DNA of 64,000 nucleotides. Origin: Salimicrobium halophilum (GTDB lineage: Bacteria; Bacillota; Bacilli; Bacillales; Halobacillaceae). Positions within the stretch are counted from its first letter, which is position 1, and every line of letters begins with the position of its first letter. The notes under the pieces are model-generated. The model did no database searches. It saw only the letters and a list, made by a program, of their open reading frames with translations, and was not told the origin of the DNA. Where the stretch lies: the NCBI RefSeq assembly GCF_900100295.1, contig NZ_FNEV01000004.1:248001-312000 (forward strand), given 5' to 3'. Both the position numbers and the translations under genes were made by a program. Positions 16,546-24,557 of the stretch are shown here, piece after piece.

Positions 16546-17307
16546 ATGAAACTAGAAGGAAAAGTTGCAATCATCACAGGGGCCGCTTCCGGCATGGGAA
16601 GAGCCATGGCTTTGAAATTCGCAAGCGAAGGAGCAAGTGTCGTAGCGGCAGATATGAATGAGGAAGGACTTCAGAAAGTAGTGGAAGAAATCACTGATCA
16701 CGGCGGTACTGCTACAGCTGTCACCGTGAACGTCACAAATCAATCCGACATCGACAACATGATCGAAACGGCTGTTAACGAATACGGAACGCTCGATATT
16801 CTGGTGAACAACGCCGGAATCATGGATGGCATGGAACCTGCCGGAGAAATCACGGATGAAAAATGGGACAAAGTGTTCGATATCAACACCAAAGGGGTCA
16901 TGCGTGCTACGAGGAAAGCTTTGCCTCTTTTTCTTGAGAAGCAAAAGGGAGTCATCATCAATACGGCATCTACCGGAGGCATGAATGGCGCTCATGCAGG
17001 CGCCATCTATACTGCTTCGAAGCATGCGGTCGTCGGTTTCACGAAAAACACAGGGTGGATGTATGCAGACAAAGGCATCCGCTGCAACGCCATCGCGCCA
17101 GGCGCCGTGGAAACGAATATAGGATCGACCATGCAGGGAGCAAGCGAAGCGGGAATGAAGCGGGCAGGAATGACCCATGGACTCTCTCCGAGAACCGGTT
17201 CTGCTGAAGAAATCGCCAATGTCGCCCTCTTCCTCGCATCAGACGAAGCAAGCTTCGTAAACGGCACTGTCATCACCGCCGACGCCGGGTGGACCTCTGC
17301 TTTTTAG
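16546..17307 (+). CDS. Short-chain dehydrogenase/reductase
   Basis: 253 residues, classical SDR. The cofactor motif TGAASGMG is at ~11-18, NNAG near 89, the catalytic serine in NTASTGG near 143, and YTASK near 156-160. The C-terminal VNGTVITADAGWTSAF is typical. It would oxidise or reduce an alcohol/ketone with NAD(P). Asp after the second strand (VAADMN) suggests NAD(H) preference. It is under the TetR operator upstream and is monocistronic; a repeat cluster starts 4 nt after its stop. Confidence 0.92.
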   Translation: MKLEGKVAIITGAASGMGRAMALKFASEGASVVAADMNEEGLQKVVEEITDHGGTATAVTVNVTNQSDIDNMIETAVNEYGTLDILVNNAGIMDGMEPAGEITDEKWDKVFDINTKGVMRATRKALPLFLEKQKGVIINTASTGGMNGAHAGAIYTASKHAVVGFTKNTGWMYADKGIRCNAIAPGAVETNIGSTMQGASEAGMKRAGMTHGLSPRTGSAEEIANVALFLASDEASFVNGTVITADAGWTSAF

Positions 17308-17310
17308 AAT

Positions 17311-17435
17311 GGAAAAGCGGAGAAGAACGTTCAGAAGCCCGAAATATAAGCGGACGAGCCTCATTTTGGAACGTTCTTTTTCCAAAATAGGGTTGGCCGC
17401 TTATATTTCGGGCTTCTGTTCTTCGCAGCTAGACA
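17311..17435. repeat. Interspersed hairpin repeat, arm type C (copy C1)
   Basis: Begins GGAAAAGCGGAGAAGAAC and ends GTTCTTCGCAGCTAGACA. Long arms GAAGCCCGAAATATAAGCGG and its complement close over an inner TTTTGGAA/TTCCAAAA hairpin. It starts 4 nt after the SDR stop codon. Confidence 0.85.
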
Positions 17436-17436
17436 G

Positions 17437-17559
17437 GAAAAGCGGAATCCCCCCGCTTAGAAACCTCAGTCATAAGAAGCCTGGTCAGACAAAAGCGCCT
17501 TTTCTTTTTTCTGATCCTGGCTTCTTATGGCTCGGGTTTCTGGGTGATGCAGCTAGACA
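17437..17559. repeat. Interspersed hairpin repeat, arm type A (copy A2)
   Basis: GAAAAGCGGAATCC to GATGCAGCTAGACA. The middle stem CATAAGAAGCC/GGCTTCTTATG replaces CATAAGGAGAAC/GTTCTCCTTATG of copy A1, so both arms changed together and pairing is kept. Confidence 0.85.
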
Positions 17560-17565
17560 TGAAAA

Positions 17566-17600
17566 GGAAAAGCGGAGAAGAACATTTGAACAGCTTACGA
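17566..17600. repeat. Truncated hairpin repeat (5' end only)
   Basis: GGAAAAGCGGAGAAGAAC starts like type C but diverges after ~30 bp and never reaches the AGCTAGACA end. Confidence 0.5.
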
Positions 17601-17703
17601 TTATGAGGGGTTTTCGTGCGATTTGCTGCGAAATTCATCTTATAAAAATCAGTATAAAACGTTCTTGCCTTCCTTTGGTCAAAACCCGTCGGATATTCAT
17701 AAA

Positions 17704-17746
17704 TATGCGATGGGTTTTTCTGATATCTCCAGAAAACCATCGCATA
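17704..17746. repeat. Intergenic hairpin
   Basis: TATGCGATGG (17704-17713)/CCATCGCATA (17737-17746) is continued by TTTTCTG (17716-17722)/CAGAAAA (17730-17736), a 17-bp stem with a 2-nt bulge. No T-run follows. Confidence 0.6.
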
Positions 17747-17866
17747 AACCAAAAGACTCGTATCCTTTCAGAGCACCGATCGATTTGCCTCCCATTCATA
17801 GCACACAAATCAGCACGAACGTACCGCAAAATGAATAGAGGTCCACTCACAGAAAAATTTTATCAG

Positions 17867-17900
17867 CGAACGGTTCTATTCGCTTTTTCCCAACCGTTCG
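17867..17900. repeat. Inverted repeat
   Basis: Perfect arms CGAACGGTT (17867-17875)/AACCGTTCG (17892-17900). Apart from these hairpins, 17600-17934 shows no convincing gene. Confidence 0.5.
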
Positions 17901-17934
17901 TTTCAAAATATTTCCCATAAACGTCCCGCAATCA

Positions 17935-17974
17935 GAAAAACCCTCCGCTTCTCTACCTGGAGAAACGGAGGGTT
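17935..17974 (-). terminator. Rho-independent terminator of the nitroreductase gene
   Basis: AACCCTCCG (17939-17947)/CGGAGGGTT (17966-17974) with an A-run at 17936-17940, giving U-rich RNA on the minus strand. Confidence 0.88.
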
Positions 17975-17979
17975 ACCCT

Positions 17980-18549
17980 TTATTTCCTGAACTCGCCTTC
18001 CATCACGGACTCTTCGACCGGACGACGATCGGACGGTTGTTCTCTTTTCTGCATTTCTTCTTCAAGCTTTTCTTTCTCATCCTGATATCCGATAGCTACA
18101 AGGGCCTGTACCTCATACTCTTCAGGAATTCCGAGAACTTCGCGTGCCTTATCTTTATAAAATCCGCCCATGGCGTGGGTGATCAGTCCTTTTTTCCTCG
18201 CCTGAAGAGAAAGGAAGCCCCAGGCCGCTCCACTGTCGAACGCGTGCGTCTTCGCTTCTTTATCGGAAATGATCAACGCGAGAACCGGCGCTTTCTCACA
18301 CCACTTCAGGTTCCCGTCCATCACGAAGGAATGGAAGTTCTCTCTGTCTTCTTCTGTTCTTGCGATAATGAAACGCCACGGCTGCATATTCATCGAAGAA
18401 GGGGCCCACCGAGCCGCTTCGAACACGCTCATCAGTTCCTCCTCCGGAACTTCCTTCTCCTGGAAAGAACGGGGCGACCATCGTTCGATGAACATATCGT
18501 CGATGTCATAGTCCGCTTTCCGATACTGTTTGATGTCTTTGATATCCAT
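17980..18549 (-). CDS. Nitroreductase-family protein
   Basis: 189 residues, FMN-dependent NAD(P)H nitroreductase fold. RWSPRSFQEKEVP near residue 24 is the FMN-phosphate segment, followed by AARWAPSSMNMQPWRFIIA, and late AMGGFYKDKAREVLGIPEEYEVQALVAIGY. Family members reduce quinones, nitroaromatics or flavins. The C-terminal tail (REQPSDRRPVEESVMEGEF) is typical of the Bacillus subfamily. GGAGGG lies ~5 nt before the start. Monocistronic. Confidence 0.9.
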   Translation of the reverse strand: MDIKDIKQYRKADYDIDDMFIERWSPRSFQEKEVPEEELMSVFEAARWAPSSMNMQPWRFIIARTEEDRENFHSFVMDGNLKWCEKAPVLALIISDKEAKTHAFDSGAAWGFLSLQARKKGLITHAMGGFYKDKAREVLGIPEEYEVQALVAIGYQDEKEKLEEEMQKREQPSDRRPVEESVMEGEFRK

Positions 18550-18626
18550 ACTGTCCCTCCTAGTGCGTCTCTTCTTCTCTTTTATTATAGATTTCTTATT
18601 CTCTTCATTTCAAAACATCCGCTTTC

Positions 18627-19484
18627 CTACAGCTTCTTACCGAGCACCGCATTTCTGATTTTTTCCCAGGCGGTCGATCCTTTCTCTTTCCGCTTCACCA
18701 GCACATTCACATATAAGGCATCGATGACGCTCATCTGCGACATAGCAGCGGAAAGCATCTGCGGCCGGTAATCCGCTTCTTCTGCCACGGTCGAAAGGAC
18801 GACGTCCGCTCTTTCACGGAGCGGGGATTTCGCGAAATTGGTGATGGCTACGACCGGTACGTTGTTGCTTTTCAGAATGTGCAGCATATCCAGCACATCC
18901 TTCGTCGACCCGGACTGGGAAATGAGGACGGCGACATCCGTTTCTTTCATCTGAGAGGCAGACATCATCTGCATGTGTGTATCGGGTTGACTGAAAACAG
19001 GAAGCCCCGTCCGTAGCATTTTATGATAAGCATCCTGAGCGACGATATTCGATCCGCCACACCCATAGAATTCTATTTTCTCCGCTTCGAGGAACAGTCC
19101 GACTGCTCTCGCCATTTCTTCAGCGTCCAGTACTTCCAAGGTTTCTTCCATCGTCCGGATGTTCGAGCGGAACACTTTCTCCGTCACTTTCGCCTCATCA
19201 TCCGTTTCAAGAATTCCCTCCAGTTCTTCTTTCTCCGAACCGACCAGCTCAGAAGCGAGCTCTATTTTCATATCCTGATATCCTTTGAACCCCATCGTCT
19301 TGCAGAAGCGGAAGACCGTGGACACGGCGATACCGATCTCATCGGCTACTTCATTGATGGTCCCCTTCACGATCCTTTCCGGGTGCTCCAGGATATAGTC
19401 CGCCACTTTTCTCTCTGTCTGGGTGAATTGGGGATATTCGGAGCGGATTCTTATCAGACAATGTTTCCTTTCGTTCGCTGCCAT
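18627..19484 (-). CDS. MurR/RpiR-family regulator
   Basis: 285 residues. The N-terminal HTH_6 domain (RIRSEYPQFTQTERKVADYILEHPERIVKGTINEVADEIGIAVSTVFRFCKTMGFKGYQDMK) is followed by a SIS sugar-phosphate domain (~120-250: EFYGCGGSNIVAQDAYHKM; VLISQSGSTKDVLDML). It senses a phosphorylated sugar. It is divergent from the GntP permease, whose promoter carries two matching palindromes, so it very likely controls gluconate or related sugar-acid uptake. Confidence 0.92.
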   Translation of the reverse strand: MAANERKHCLIRIRSEYPQFTQTERKVADYILEHPERIVKGTINEVADEIGIAVSTVFRFCKTMGFKGYQDMKIELASELVGSEKEELEGILETDDEAKVTEKVFRSNIRTMEETLEVLDAEEMARAVGLFLEAEKIEFYGCGGSNIVAQDAYHKMLRTGLPVFSQPDTHMQMMSASQMKETDVAVLISQSGSTKDVLDMLHILKSNNVPVVAITNFAKSPLRERADVVLSTVAEEADYRPQMLSAAMSQMSVIDALYVNVLVKRKEKGSTAWEKIRNAVLGKKL

Positions 19485-19570
19485 AACCTTCTCCCCTTCT
19501 TCCTTCTGGTAGATTCATCATAATACGAATGGAGGGAAAAAGAAAATAATTTTGTCATCGCTTACAAAAA

Positions 19571-19622
19571 GAAAAATATTTTTCTGAAACCGATTGCAAC
19601 GAAAAAATTTTTCATGTAGTAT
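19571..19622 (+). promoter_or_regulatory. gntP-type promoter with two RpiR operator candidates and a cre box
   Basis: -35 TTGCAA (19594-19599), 17 bp, -10 TAGTAT (19617-19622). GAAAAATATTTTTC (19571-19584) is a perfect palindrome upstream, and GAAAAAATTTTTC (19601-19613) fills the spacer. Between them TGAAACCGATTGCA (19585-19598) matches the CcpA cre consensus TGNAANCGNWNNCW and overlaps the -35. Confidence 0.72.
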
Positions 19623-19673
19623 ATGCGTTACAGTAAAAATTGAAATCACTTACATATACAGGAGGGAACAGCC

Positions 19674-21017
19674 ATGTCACCAACTATGCTAATACTGATC
19701 GCCGTTGCAGGGATCTTCGGACTATTATATCTCGTCATTCGTACTAAACTGCACGCGTTCGTTTCATTGATGATCGTCAGTCTGCTCGTCGGTATCGCAG
19801 CAGGCATGCCGCTCGGGGAAGTCATTACAACTGTCGAAGAAGGAATGGGCGGAACACTCGGATTCGTCGCCATCGTCGTCGGACTGGGTGCCATGTTCGG
19901 GAAAATGCTTGAAGTCTCAGGCGGGGTCGAACGTCTCGCTCAGACATTGCTCGGTAAATTCGGAGAGGACAAATCCCAGTGGGCGCTTGGTATCGCCGGA
20001 TTCCTCGTAGCCATTCCGGTATTCTTCGACGTAGGATTCATCATCCTCGTCCCTATCGTATACGGTCTTGCGAAAAAAGCAGGCAAGTCCCTTCTATACT
20101 ACGGTATTCCGCTTCTTGCCGGACTAGCCGTTACTCATAGTTACATACCACCGACACCTGGACCAATCGCAGTTGCGGACTTGATCGGTGCCGATCTCGG
20201 CTGGGTCATCTTCTTCGGGATACTGGCCGGTATTCCATCGATGATCATCGCAGGTCCTCTGTTCGGAAGTTACATTGCGAAACGCATTGATGTGGCCGTT
20301 CCAGATTACATGGATTTTGAAGAAAAAGAATATGAAAAAGACCTTCCAGGGTTCGGAATGATCGCTTCTATCATTCTTGTACCGCTCGTGCTTATTCTTG
20401 TTAACACACTGTCGACCATCATTCTTCCGGAAGGTCATACCGTGAGAGCCATTACGACATTCGTCGGTAACCCGATTGTCGCACTGACCATCGCTACGTT
20501 GCTTACGTTCCGTTTCCTCGGAACGAAGAGAGGCTATTCCCGTCAGGAAGTCCAGGATATCGCAACGAAAGCGCTGGAACCTGCAGGTATCATCATCCTC
20601 GTAACCGGTGCCGGTGGCGTCTTCAAACAGATGCTCATCGAATCGGGCGTCGGGGATGTACTCGGGGAAATGATGGCTGGATCTCCATTGCCACCGATTC
20701 TTCTGGCCTTCCTGATCGCTGCCATCGTACGTGTCGCACAGGGATCCGCCACGGTGTCCATGGTTACAGCCGCGGGTCTCATTTCCCCGGTCATCGATGT
20801 TACTGGTCTTGAAGGTGCCGCCCTTGGACTGATTGTCATCTCGATTGCAGCGGGAGCTACTGTTCTTTCCCACGTGAACGACTCTGGCTTCTGGCTTGTG
20901 AACCGCTTCTTCGGTCTGGACGTGAAAGATACGCTGAAGACATGGACGGTCATGGAAACGCTGATCGGGTTAGTGGGACTGTCCGTCGCTTTGATACTCG
21001 GCATATTCATTACATGA
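19674..21017 (+). CDS. GntP-family gluconate (sugar-acid):H+ symporter
   Basis: 447 residues, ~12-14 membrane spans. GntP/GntT motifs are FVAIVVGLGAMFGKMLEVSGGVERLA, IPVFFDVGFIILVPIVYGLAKKAGKSLLYYGIPLLAGLAVTHSYIPPTPGPIAVADLIGADLGWVI and the conserved NDSGFWLVNRFFG near the end. It imports gluconate or a similar aldonate. No gluconate kinase is adjacent, so catabolic genes must lie elsewhere. GGAGGG stands 7 nt before the start. Regulated by the divergent RpiR protein and probably CcpA. Confidence 0.92.
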   Translation: MSPTMLILIAVAGIFGLLYLVIRTKLHAFVSLMIVSLLVGIAAGMPLGEVITTVEEGMGGTLGFVAIVVGLGAMFGKMLEVSGGVERLAQTLLGKFGEDKSQWALGIAGFLVAIPVFFDVGFIILVPIVYGLAKKAGKSLLYYGIPLLAGLAVTHSYIPPTPGPIAVADLIGADLGWVIFFGILAGIPSMIIAGPLFGSYIAKRIDVAVPDYMDFEEKEYEKDLPGFGMIASIILVPLVLILVNTLSTIILPEGHTVRAITTFVGNPIVALTIATLLTFRFLGTKRGYSRQEVQDIATKALEPAGIIILVTGAGGVFKQMLIESGVGDVLGEMMAGSPLPPILLAFLIAAIVRVAQGSATVSMVTAAGLISPVIDVTGLEGAALGLIVISIAAGATVLSHVNDSGFWLVNRFFGLDVKDTLKTWTVMETLIGLVGLSVALILGIFIT

Positions 21018-21179
21018 GGAAGCAGTTATCCGACGCTTTTTGAAAAGTATTTGAGCAGAATCACCGCATATGTTTATTTATGGGACAGTTTCATTCTCGT
21101 CAGGAAAAAATTTATCCCATTACGGAATTTATGCCACAGTGTCACACCATCTTATGAAAATATTCATCTCATTTCACGG

Positions 21180-21220
21180 TCCTCTCTCGCCTGCAACCCC
21201 AGGCAGAGAGGACTTTTTTT
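21180..21220 (+). terminator. Rho-independent terminator
   Basis: TCCTCTC-TC-GCCTG (21180-21193)/CAGGC-A-GAGAGGA (21200-21212), then seven T (21214-21220). It lies ~160 bp after gntP; an imperfect hairpin at about 21075-21118 fills part of the gap. Confidence 0.85.
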
Positions 21221-21261
21221 CAAACAAAAAAGAAGCTCCTCCCGTAACCGGAACGAACTTC

Positions 21262-21657
21262 TCAATCCCACATCCCCTCGAGCTGCTGTTCGAGGCTTTT
21301 CTCTTTGCAATAAGGACAGCGCGCGGCATCCAGCCGGTCCTCATGAATCAGCCGCACGCTCTCGCTTTCGCAATACGTGCAGCACATGCCACTATGTTCG
21401 CGCGATCCATTCTGAAACTGGAATTCGATGAAAGGTTTATCCATCAGATTCAGACAGGTCTGACACTGGGCTAACACAAAACTGAAATGATAATCGCTCA
21501 ACGCTTTCTCTTCACGCAGACTCTCCAGTTTCTGTCTTTCCCAGTAAGGAAACTCACTGATACAGCGGTCCAATGAGCCGTGACGCATACCGATTCCGGA
21601 ACGGAAATGTTCCGAATAGCCGCATTCTCCGCACCACACCCTTGAAATCATCCCCAC
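21262..21657 (-). CDS. Cysteine-rich zinc-ribbon protein, function unknown
   Basis: About 131 residues with four Cys pairs: WCGECGY, AQCQTCLN, GMCCTYCES and ARCPYCKEK. It probably binds two zinc ions. A central RQKLESLREEKALSDYHFSFVL stretch is helical. I do not recognise the family. A GTG at 21657 lies 7 nt after GGAGG and is my preferred start; ATG 21678 is upstream of this RBS and ATG 21651 is possible. Monocistronic. Confidence 0.6.
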   Translation of the reverse strand: MGMISRVWCGECGYSEHFRSGIGMRHGSLDRCISEFPYWERQKLESLREEKALSDYHFSFVLAQCQTCLNLMDKPFIEFQFQNGSREHSGMCCTYCESESVRLIHEDRLDAARCPYCKEKSLEQQLEGMWD

Positions 21658-21705
21658 AGAATCGCCTCCGCTCTTCACTTGATTTCTTTTATTATACGCT
21701 ATTTA

Positions 21706-22413
21706 TTAGTGATATGTCGTAGATCTGCTACTTTCGGAGTCATTGTAGGTTTGGATGGTGAATCCGTCCTGTTCGCTCCATTCCAGGTAGTAGATGTCTT
21801 CTACCTCATATCCTTCCTCTTTCAATCCATCTCTGAGCCATTCTTCGTCTTTGTCTATCTTCTTAAGGGTCCCGTTATTGATACTCGCTTCTTCGATCAG
21901 TAAATAGGACATCTCACTCTCGTGGTAATCGATGCCCTGGTCCTCTCGGGTCACCGGTTGCCCGCCCGCCTTCTCAAGCACACTGAGCGAACCATTGTTT
22001 TCAAGAACCGCGTACTCCACTTCCGCTATCGAAAAAACTCCCTGCATCCGTAGCAGCGTACGTACCTGCTCCGCCTCCAGAAGATTGCGTTTCATCTCTT
22101 TGGCGTTCAGTTTGCCTTTACTGATGATGATGGAAGGTTCCCCTTTCATCAGATACCTCCAATTATCGAAACGCTGCGTCGTTCGTTCTACGATGAAAAT
22201 AAGTACGCCCCATACCGCCAGAGCGAATAATATCTCCCAGAGCGACGTGGTCGTATCATATAAGGCATTATCTACGATTCCTCCCAGGATAAGAGTGTAC
22301 ACAAAGTCGAGCGGCGTTACCTGGGACATCTCTTTCTTCCCGAGAAGTCTCGTAACGATGATGATAGCCATAAGACTTATGGTCAATTTCAATAACGTAT
22401 CTATGTATTCCAT
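21706..22413 (-). CDS. DUF421 (YetF/YkjA-like) membrane protein
   Basis: 235 residues. Three N-terminal membrane spans (~7-80) contain TRLLGKKEMSQVTPLDFVYTLILGGIVDNALYD, the signature of DUF421. The soluble YetF-like part follows: GEPSIIISKGKLNAKEMKRNLLEAEQVRTLLRMQGVFSIAEVEYAVLENNGSLSVL. Some relatives are spore or general membrane proteins; the role is unknown. GGAGG precedes the start. Monocistronic, divergent from the queCDE leader. Confidence 0.88.
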   Translation of the reverse strand: MEYIDTLLKLTISLMAIIIVTRLLGKKEMSQVTPLDFVYTLILGGIVDNALYDTTTSLWEILFALAVWGVLIFIVERTTQRFDNWRYLMKGEPSIIISKGKLNAKEMKRNLLEAEQVRTLLRMQGVFSIAEVEYAVLENNGSLSVLEKAGGQPVTREDQGIDYHESEMSYLLIEEASINNGTLKKIDKDEEWLRDGLKEEGYEVEDIYYLEWSEQDGFTIQTYNDSESSRSTTYH

Positions 22414-22513
22414 GGAATTCCTCCTTTTCCCCTGTTATCTTCCCTTTTATTCGAGAGAAAAACCGTCCCTGAGCCATTCTATGAATTTTTCTGGTTCCCT
22501 TTCTATTCATATA

Positions 22514-22522
22514 TGCTATGAT
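22514..22522 (+). promoter_or_regulatory. Extended -10 promoter of the queCDE leader
   Basis: TGC-TATGAT (22514-22522) is an extended -10 element ~22 nt before the riboswitch aptamer. No clear -35 is present. Confidence 0.5.
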
Positions 22523-22544
22523 GGATAGACAAGTCTGTATATAA

Positions 22545-22581
22545 AGAGGTTCTTAGCCTAACCCTCTCTAAAAAACTAAGG
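22545..22581 (+). ncRNA. PreQ1-I riboswitch aptamer
   Basis: AGAGGTTCTTAGCC (P1 5' side and loop), ACCCTCT (P1 3' side, ending 22567) and AAAAAACTAAGG (A-rich tail that forms the pseudoknot) match the PreQ1-I consensus. It precedes queC. CTAAGG (22576-22581) can also pair with CCTTAG (22597-22602), giving an antiterminator alternative to the downstream terminator. Confidence 0.93.
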
Positions 22582-22585
22582 ACGA

Positions 22586-22616
22586 GCGATGCCTTGCCTT
22601 AGGTGTCGCTTTTTTT
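22586..22616 (+). terminator. Riboswitch-controlled intrinsic terminator
   Basis: GCGATGCCT (22587-22595 region)/AGGTGTCGC (22601-22609) with two G-U pairs, then TTTTTTT. PreQ1 binding should favour this stem and stop queCDE transcription. Confidence 0.88.
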
Positions 22617-22661
22617 AGTTGGACAGACTTTCCACATTCAAATGGGAAAGGAAGTTGACAC

Positions 22662-23330
22662 ATGAAACAATCAGAAAAAGCCGTCGTCGTATTCAGCGGC
22701 GGCCAGGACAGCACGACATGCACCTTTTGGGCCCTGAAACACTACGATGAGGTTGAACTTGTAACCTTCAACTATAACCAGCGTCACAACGAAGAACTTG
22801 ACGTTGCCAGAGAGATCGCGGAGGACCTTGGGCTGAAGCATCACGTCCTCGATATGTCGCTGATCAGCCAATTGGCTCCGAACGCTCTCACCGACGAATC
22901 GATCGAAGTGAAAGACGGCGAAGACGGAGAACTGCCGTCCACCTTCGTACCTGGACGTAATCTGCTATTTCTATCCTTCGCTTCGATTCTCGCAAAACAG
23001 ATCGGCGCCCGCCATATCGTGACAGGCGTGTGCGAAACGGATTTCAGCGGGTACCCCGACTGCCGCGACGTTTTCATCAAATCGCTGAACGTAACGTTGA
23101 ACCTGTCGATGGACGATACGTTCGTCGTTCATACGCCGCTCATGTGGCTGGATAAAAAAGAAACGTGGCAGCTCGCCGATGAATTGGATGCTTTCGAATA
23201 TGTAAGAGACCGGACGCTGACGTGCTACCACGGCGTCCACGGCTATGGATGTGGCGAATGCCCATCCTGCAAGCTGCGCCAGAACGGACTGGATGCCTAC
23301 CTCGCTGAACGTCAGGAGGAGCATGCGTAA
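22662..23330 (+). CDS. queC: 7-cyano-7-deazaguanine synthase
   Basis: 222 residues. The PP-loop ATPase motif [13 protein letters not shown] is at ~8-20. The C-terminal zinc site is [16 protein letters not shown]. The middle has [14 protein letters not shown] and [18 protein letters not shown], all QueC hallmarks. It converts 7-carboxy-7-deazaguanine to preQ0 with ammonia and ATP, in queuosine synthesis. It is the first gene behind the PreQ1-I riboswitch and overlaps queD by one base (TAATG at 23328). Confidence 0.97.
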   Translation: MKQSEKAVVVFSGGQDSTTCTFWALKHYDEVELVTFNYNQRHNEELDVAREIAEDLGLKHHVLDMSLISQLAPNALTDESIEVKDGEDGELPSTFVPGRNLLFLSFASILAKQIGARHIVTGVCETDFSGYPDCRDVFIKSLNVTLNLSMDDTFVVHTPLMWLDKKETWQLADELDAFEYVRDRTLTCYHGVHGYGCGECPSCKLRQNGLDAYLAERQEEHA

Positions 23331-23797
23331 TGTACGGATTTACGATTGTAGAAAACCTTCAGAAAATCGATGAACATATCAAACGTCACGAACTGAACTA
23401 TCACAGCAAGCGGGTCATGGTCAGCAAAGAATTCACCTTCGACGCTGCCCATCATCTGCACTGTTATGACGGCAAATGCAAGAATCTGCACGGCCACACG
23501 TATACAGCCGTCTTCGGAATCAGCGGTCACACCGATGACATCGGACTCGTCATCGACTTTGGAGATATCAAAACGATCTGGAAAGAACAGATCGAAGTCC
23601 ATCTCGACCACCGCTACCTGAACGATACGCTGCCGAACATGAACACGACGGCCGAGAACATGGTCGTCTGGTGTTATGAAAAAATGGATGCGGCCCTGGC
23701 GGACTACCCGAACGGTTGCCGCGTAGAATTCGTCCGCCTTTATGAAACACCGACAAGTTATGCCGAAGCTCGAAGGGAGTGGATGAGAAATGGCTAA
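23330..23797 (+). CDS. queD: 6-carboxy-5,6,7,8-tetrahydropterin synthase
   Basis: 155 residues. Zinc-binding histidines are in FDAAHHLH and LHGHTY; the catalytic cysteine lies in CYDGKCKNLHGH. GLVIDFGDIK and LDHRYLND complete the QueD/PTPS fold. It converts dihydroneopterin triphosphate to carboxytetrahydropterin, the second step to queuosine. The N-terminal ~25 residues before SKRVMVSKEFTF are an extension seen in Bacillus QueD. Overlaps queC by 1 nt and queE by 8 nt. Confidence 0.96.
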   Translation: MYGFTIVENLQKIDEHIKRHELNYHSKRVMVSKEFTFDAAHHLHCYDGKCKNLHGHTYTAVFGISGHTDDIGLVIDFGDIKTIWKEQIEVHLDHRYLNDTLPNMNTTAENMVVWCYEKMDAALADYPNGCRVEFVRLYETPTSYAEARREWMRNG

Positions 23798-24518
23798 ATT
23801 CCCGGTACTCGAAATCTTCGGCCCGACGATCCAGGGAGAAGGAATGGTCGTCGGAAGGAAGACGATGTTCGTCCGCACGGCGGGATGCGACTACAGTTGT
23901 GCCTGGTGCGACTCTGCTTTCACGTGGGACGGCAGTGCGAAAGAAGAGATCGAAAAACTCGAAGCAGACGAAATCATCGCAAGATTACAGGAAGAAGGCG
24001 GGGACCATTTCGACCACGTCACGATTTCAGGCGGAAATCCGGCGCTTCTCGCCCGTCTGGACGAACTGATCGACCCGCTTCACGAGCTCGGAATCGAAGT
24101 CGCGCTTGAGACGCAAGGCTCCCGCTGGCAGGACTGGTTCACGGAAATCGATGACCTCACCATTTCTCCGAAGCCGCCAAGTTCGAAAATGAACACGAAC
24201 TGGGAGACGCTCGATTTGATTCTGGAGAAATTGGATGATGCCGGAAGGTCGAAAAACGTAAGTCTGAAAGTCGTCATTTTCGATAAAGAAGATCTCGCCT
24301 ATGCGGAATATGTGCATAAGCGCTACCCGAATCTCAGTTTCTTCCTGCAAGTGGGGAATGATGACCTTGAGGAGGATTCACCGTCAGGCCTTGCATCGAC
24401 GCTGCTTTCGAAATACGAGTGGCTGATTGACCAGGTGATGGCCTCGTCTGCTCTGAACCGGGTACGTGTGTTACCCCAGGTTCATACGCTTGTATGGGGA
24501 AATAAACGCGGTGTATAA
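23790..24518 (+). CDS. queE: 7-carboxy-7-deazaguanine synthase (radical SAM)
   Basis: 242 residues. The radical-SAM cluster motif CX3CX2C is C33-C37-C40 in AGCDYSCAWCDSAF. The substrate segment EIFGPTIQGEGMVVGRKTMFVR lies before it and TISGGNPALL after it. It rearranges carboxytetrahydropterin to CDG. It is the last gene of the operon. queF, often the fourth gene in Bacillus, is not here, so preQ0 reduction must be encoded elsewhere. Confidence 0.96.
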   Translation: MAKFPVLEIFGPTIQGEGMVVGRKTMFVRTAGCDYSCAWCDSAFTWDGSAKEEIEKLEADEIIARLQEEGGDHFDHVTISGGNPALLARLDELIDPLHELGIEVALETQGSRWQDWFTEIDDLTISPKPPSSKMNTNWETLDLILEKLDDAGRSKNVSLKVVIFDKEDLAYAEYVHKRYPNLSFFLQVGNDDLEEDSPSGLASTLLSKYEWLIDQVMASSALNRVRVLPQVHTLVWGNKRGV

Positions 24519-24524
24519 ATCAAA

Positions 24525-24556
24525 AAGCTCAGGCAGTTCAACCGCCTGAGCTTCTT
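24525..24556. terminator. Bidirectional terminator
   Basis: AAGCTCAGGC (24525-24534)/GCCTGAGCTT (24544-24553) with A-run before and TCTT after. It lies between queE and the convergent gene. Confidence 0.88.
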
Positions 24557-24557
24557 G

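Noticed and set aside
17309-17920. 203-codon frame spanning the second repeat cluster
   Set aside because: It consists of translated hairpin repeats, without an RBS or any domain.
20124-20873. 249-codon minus-strand frame inside the GntP gene
   Set aside because: Antisense to an unambiguous permease; the low-complexity polar composition is an artefact.
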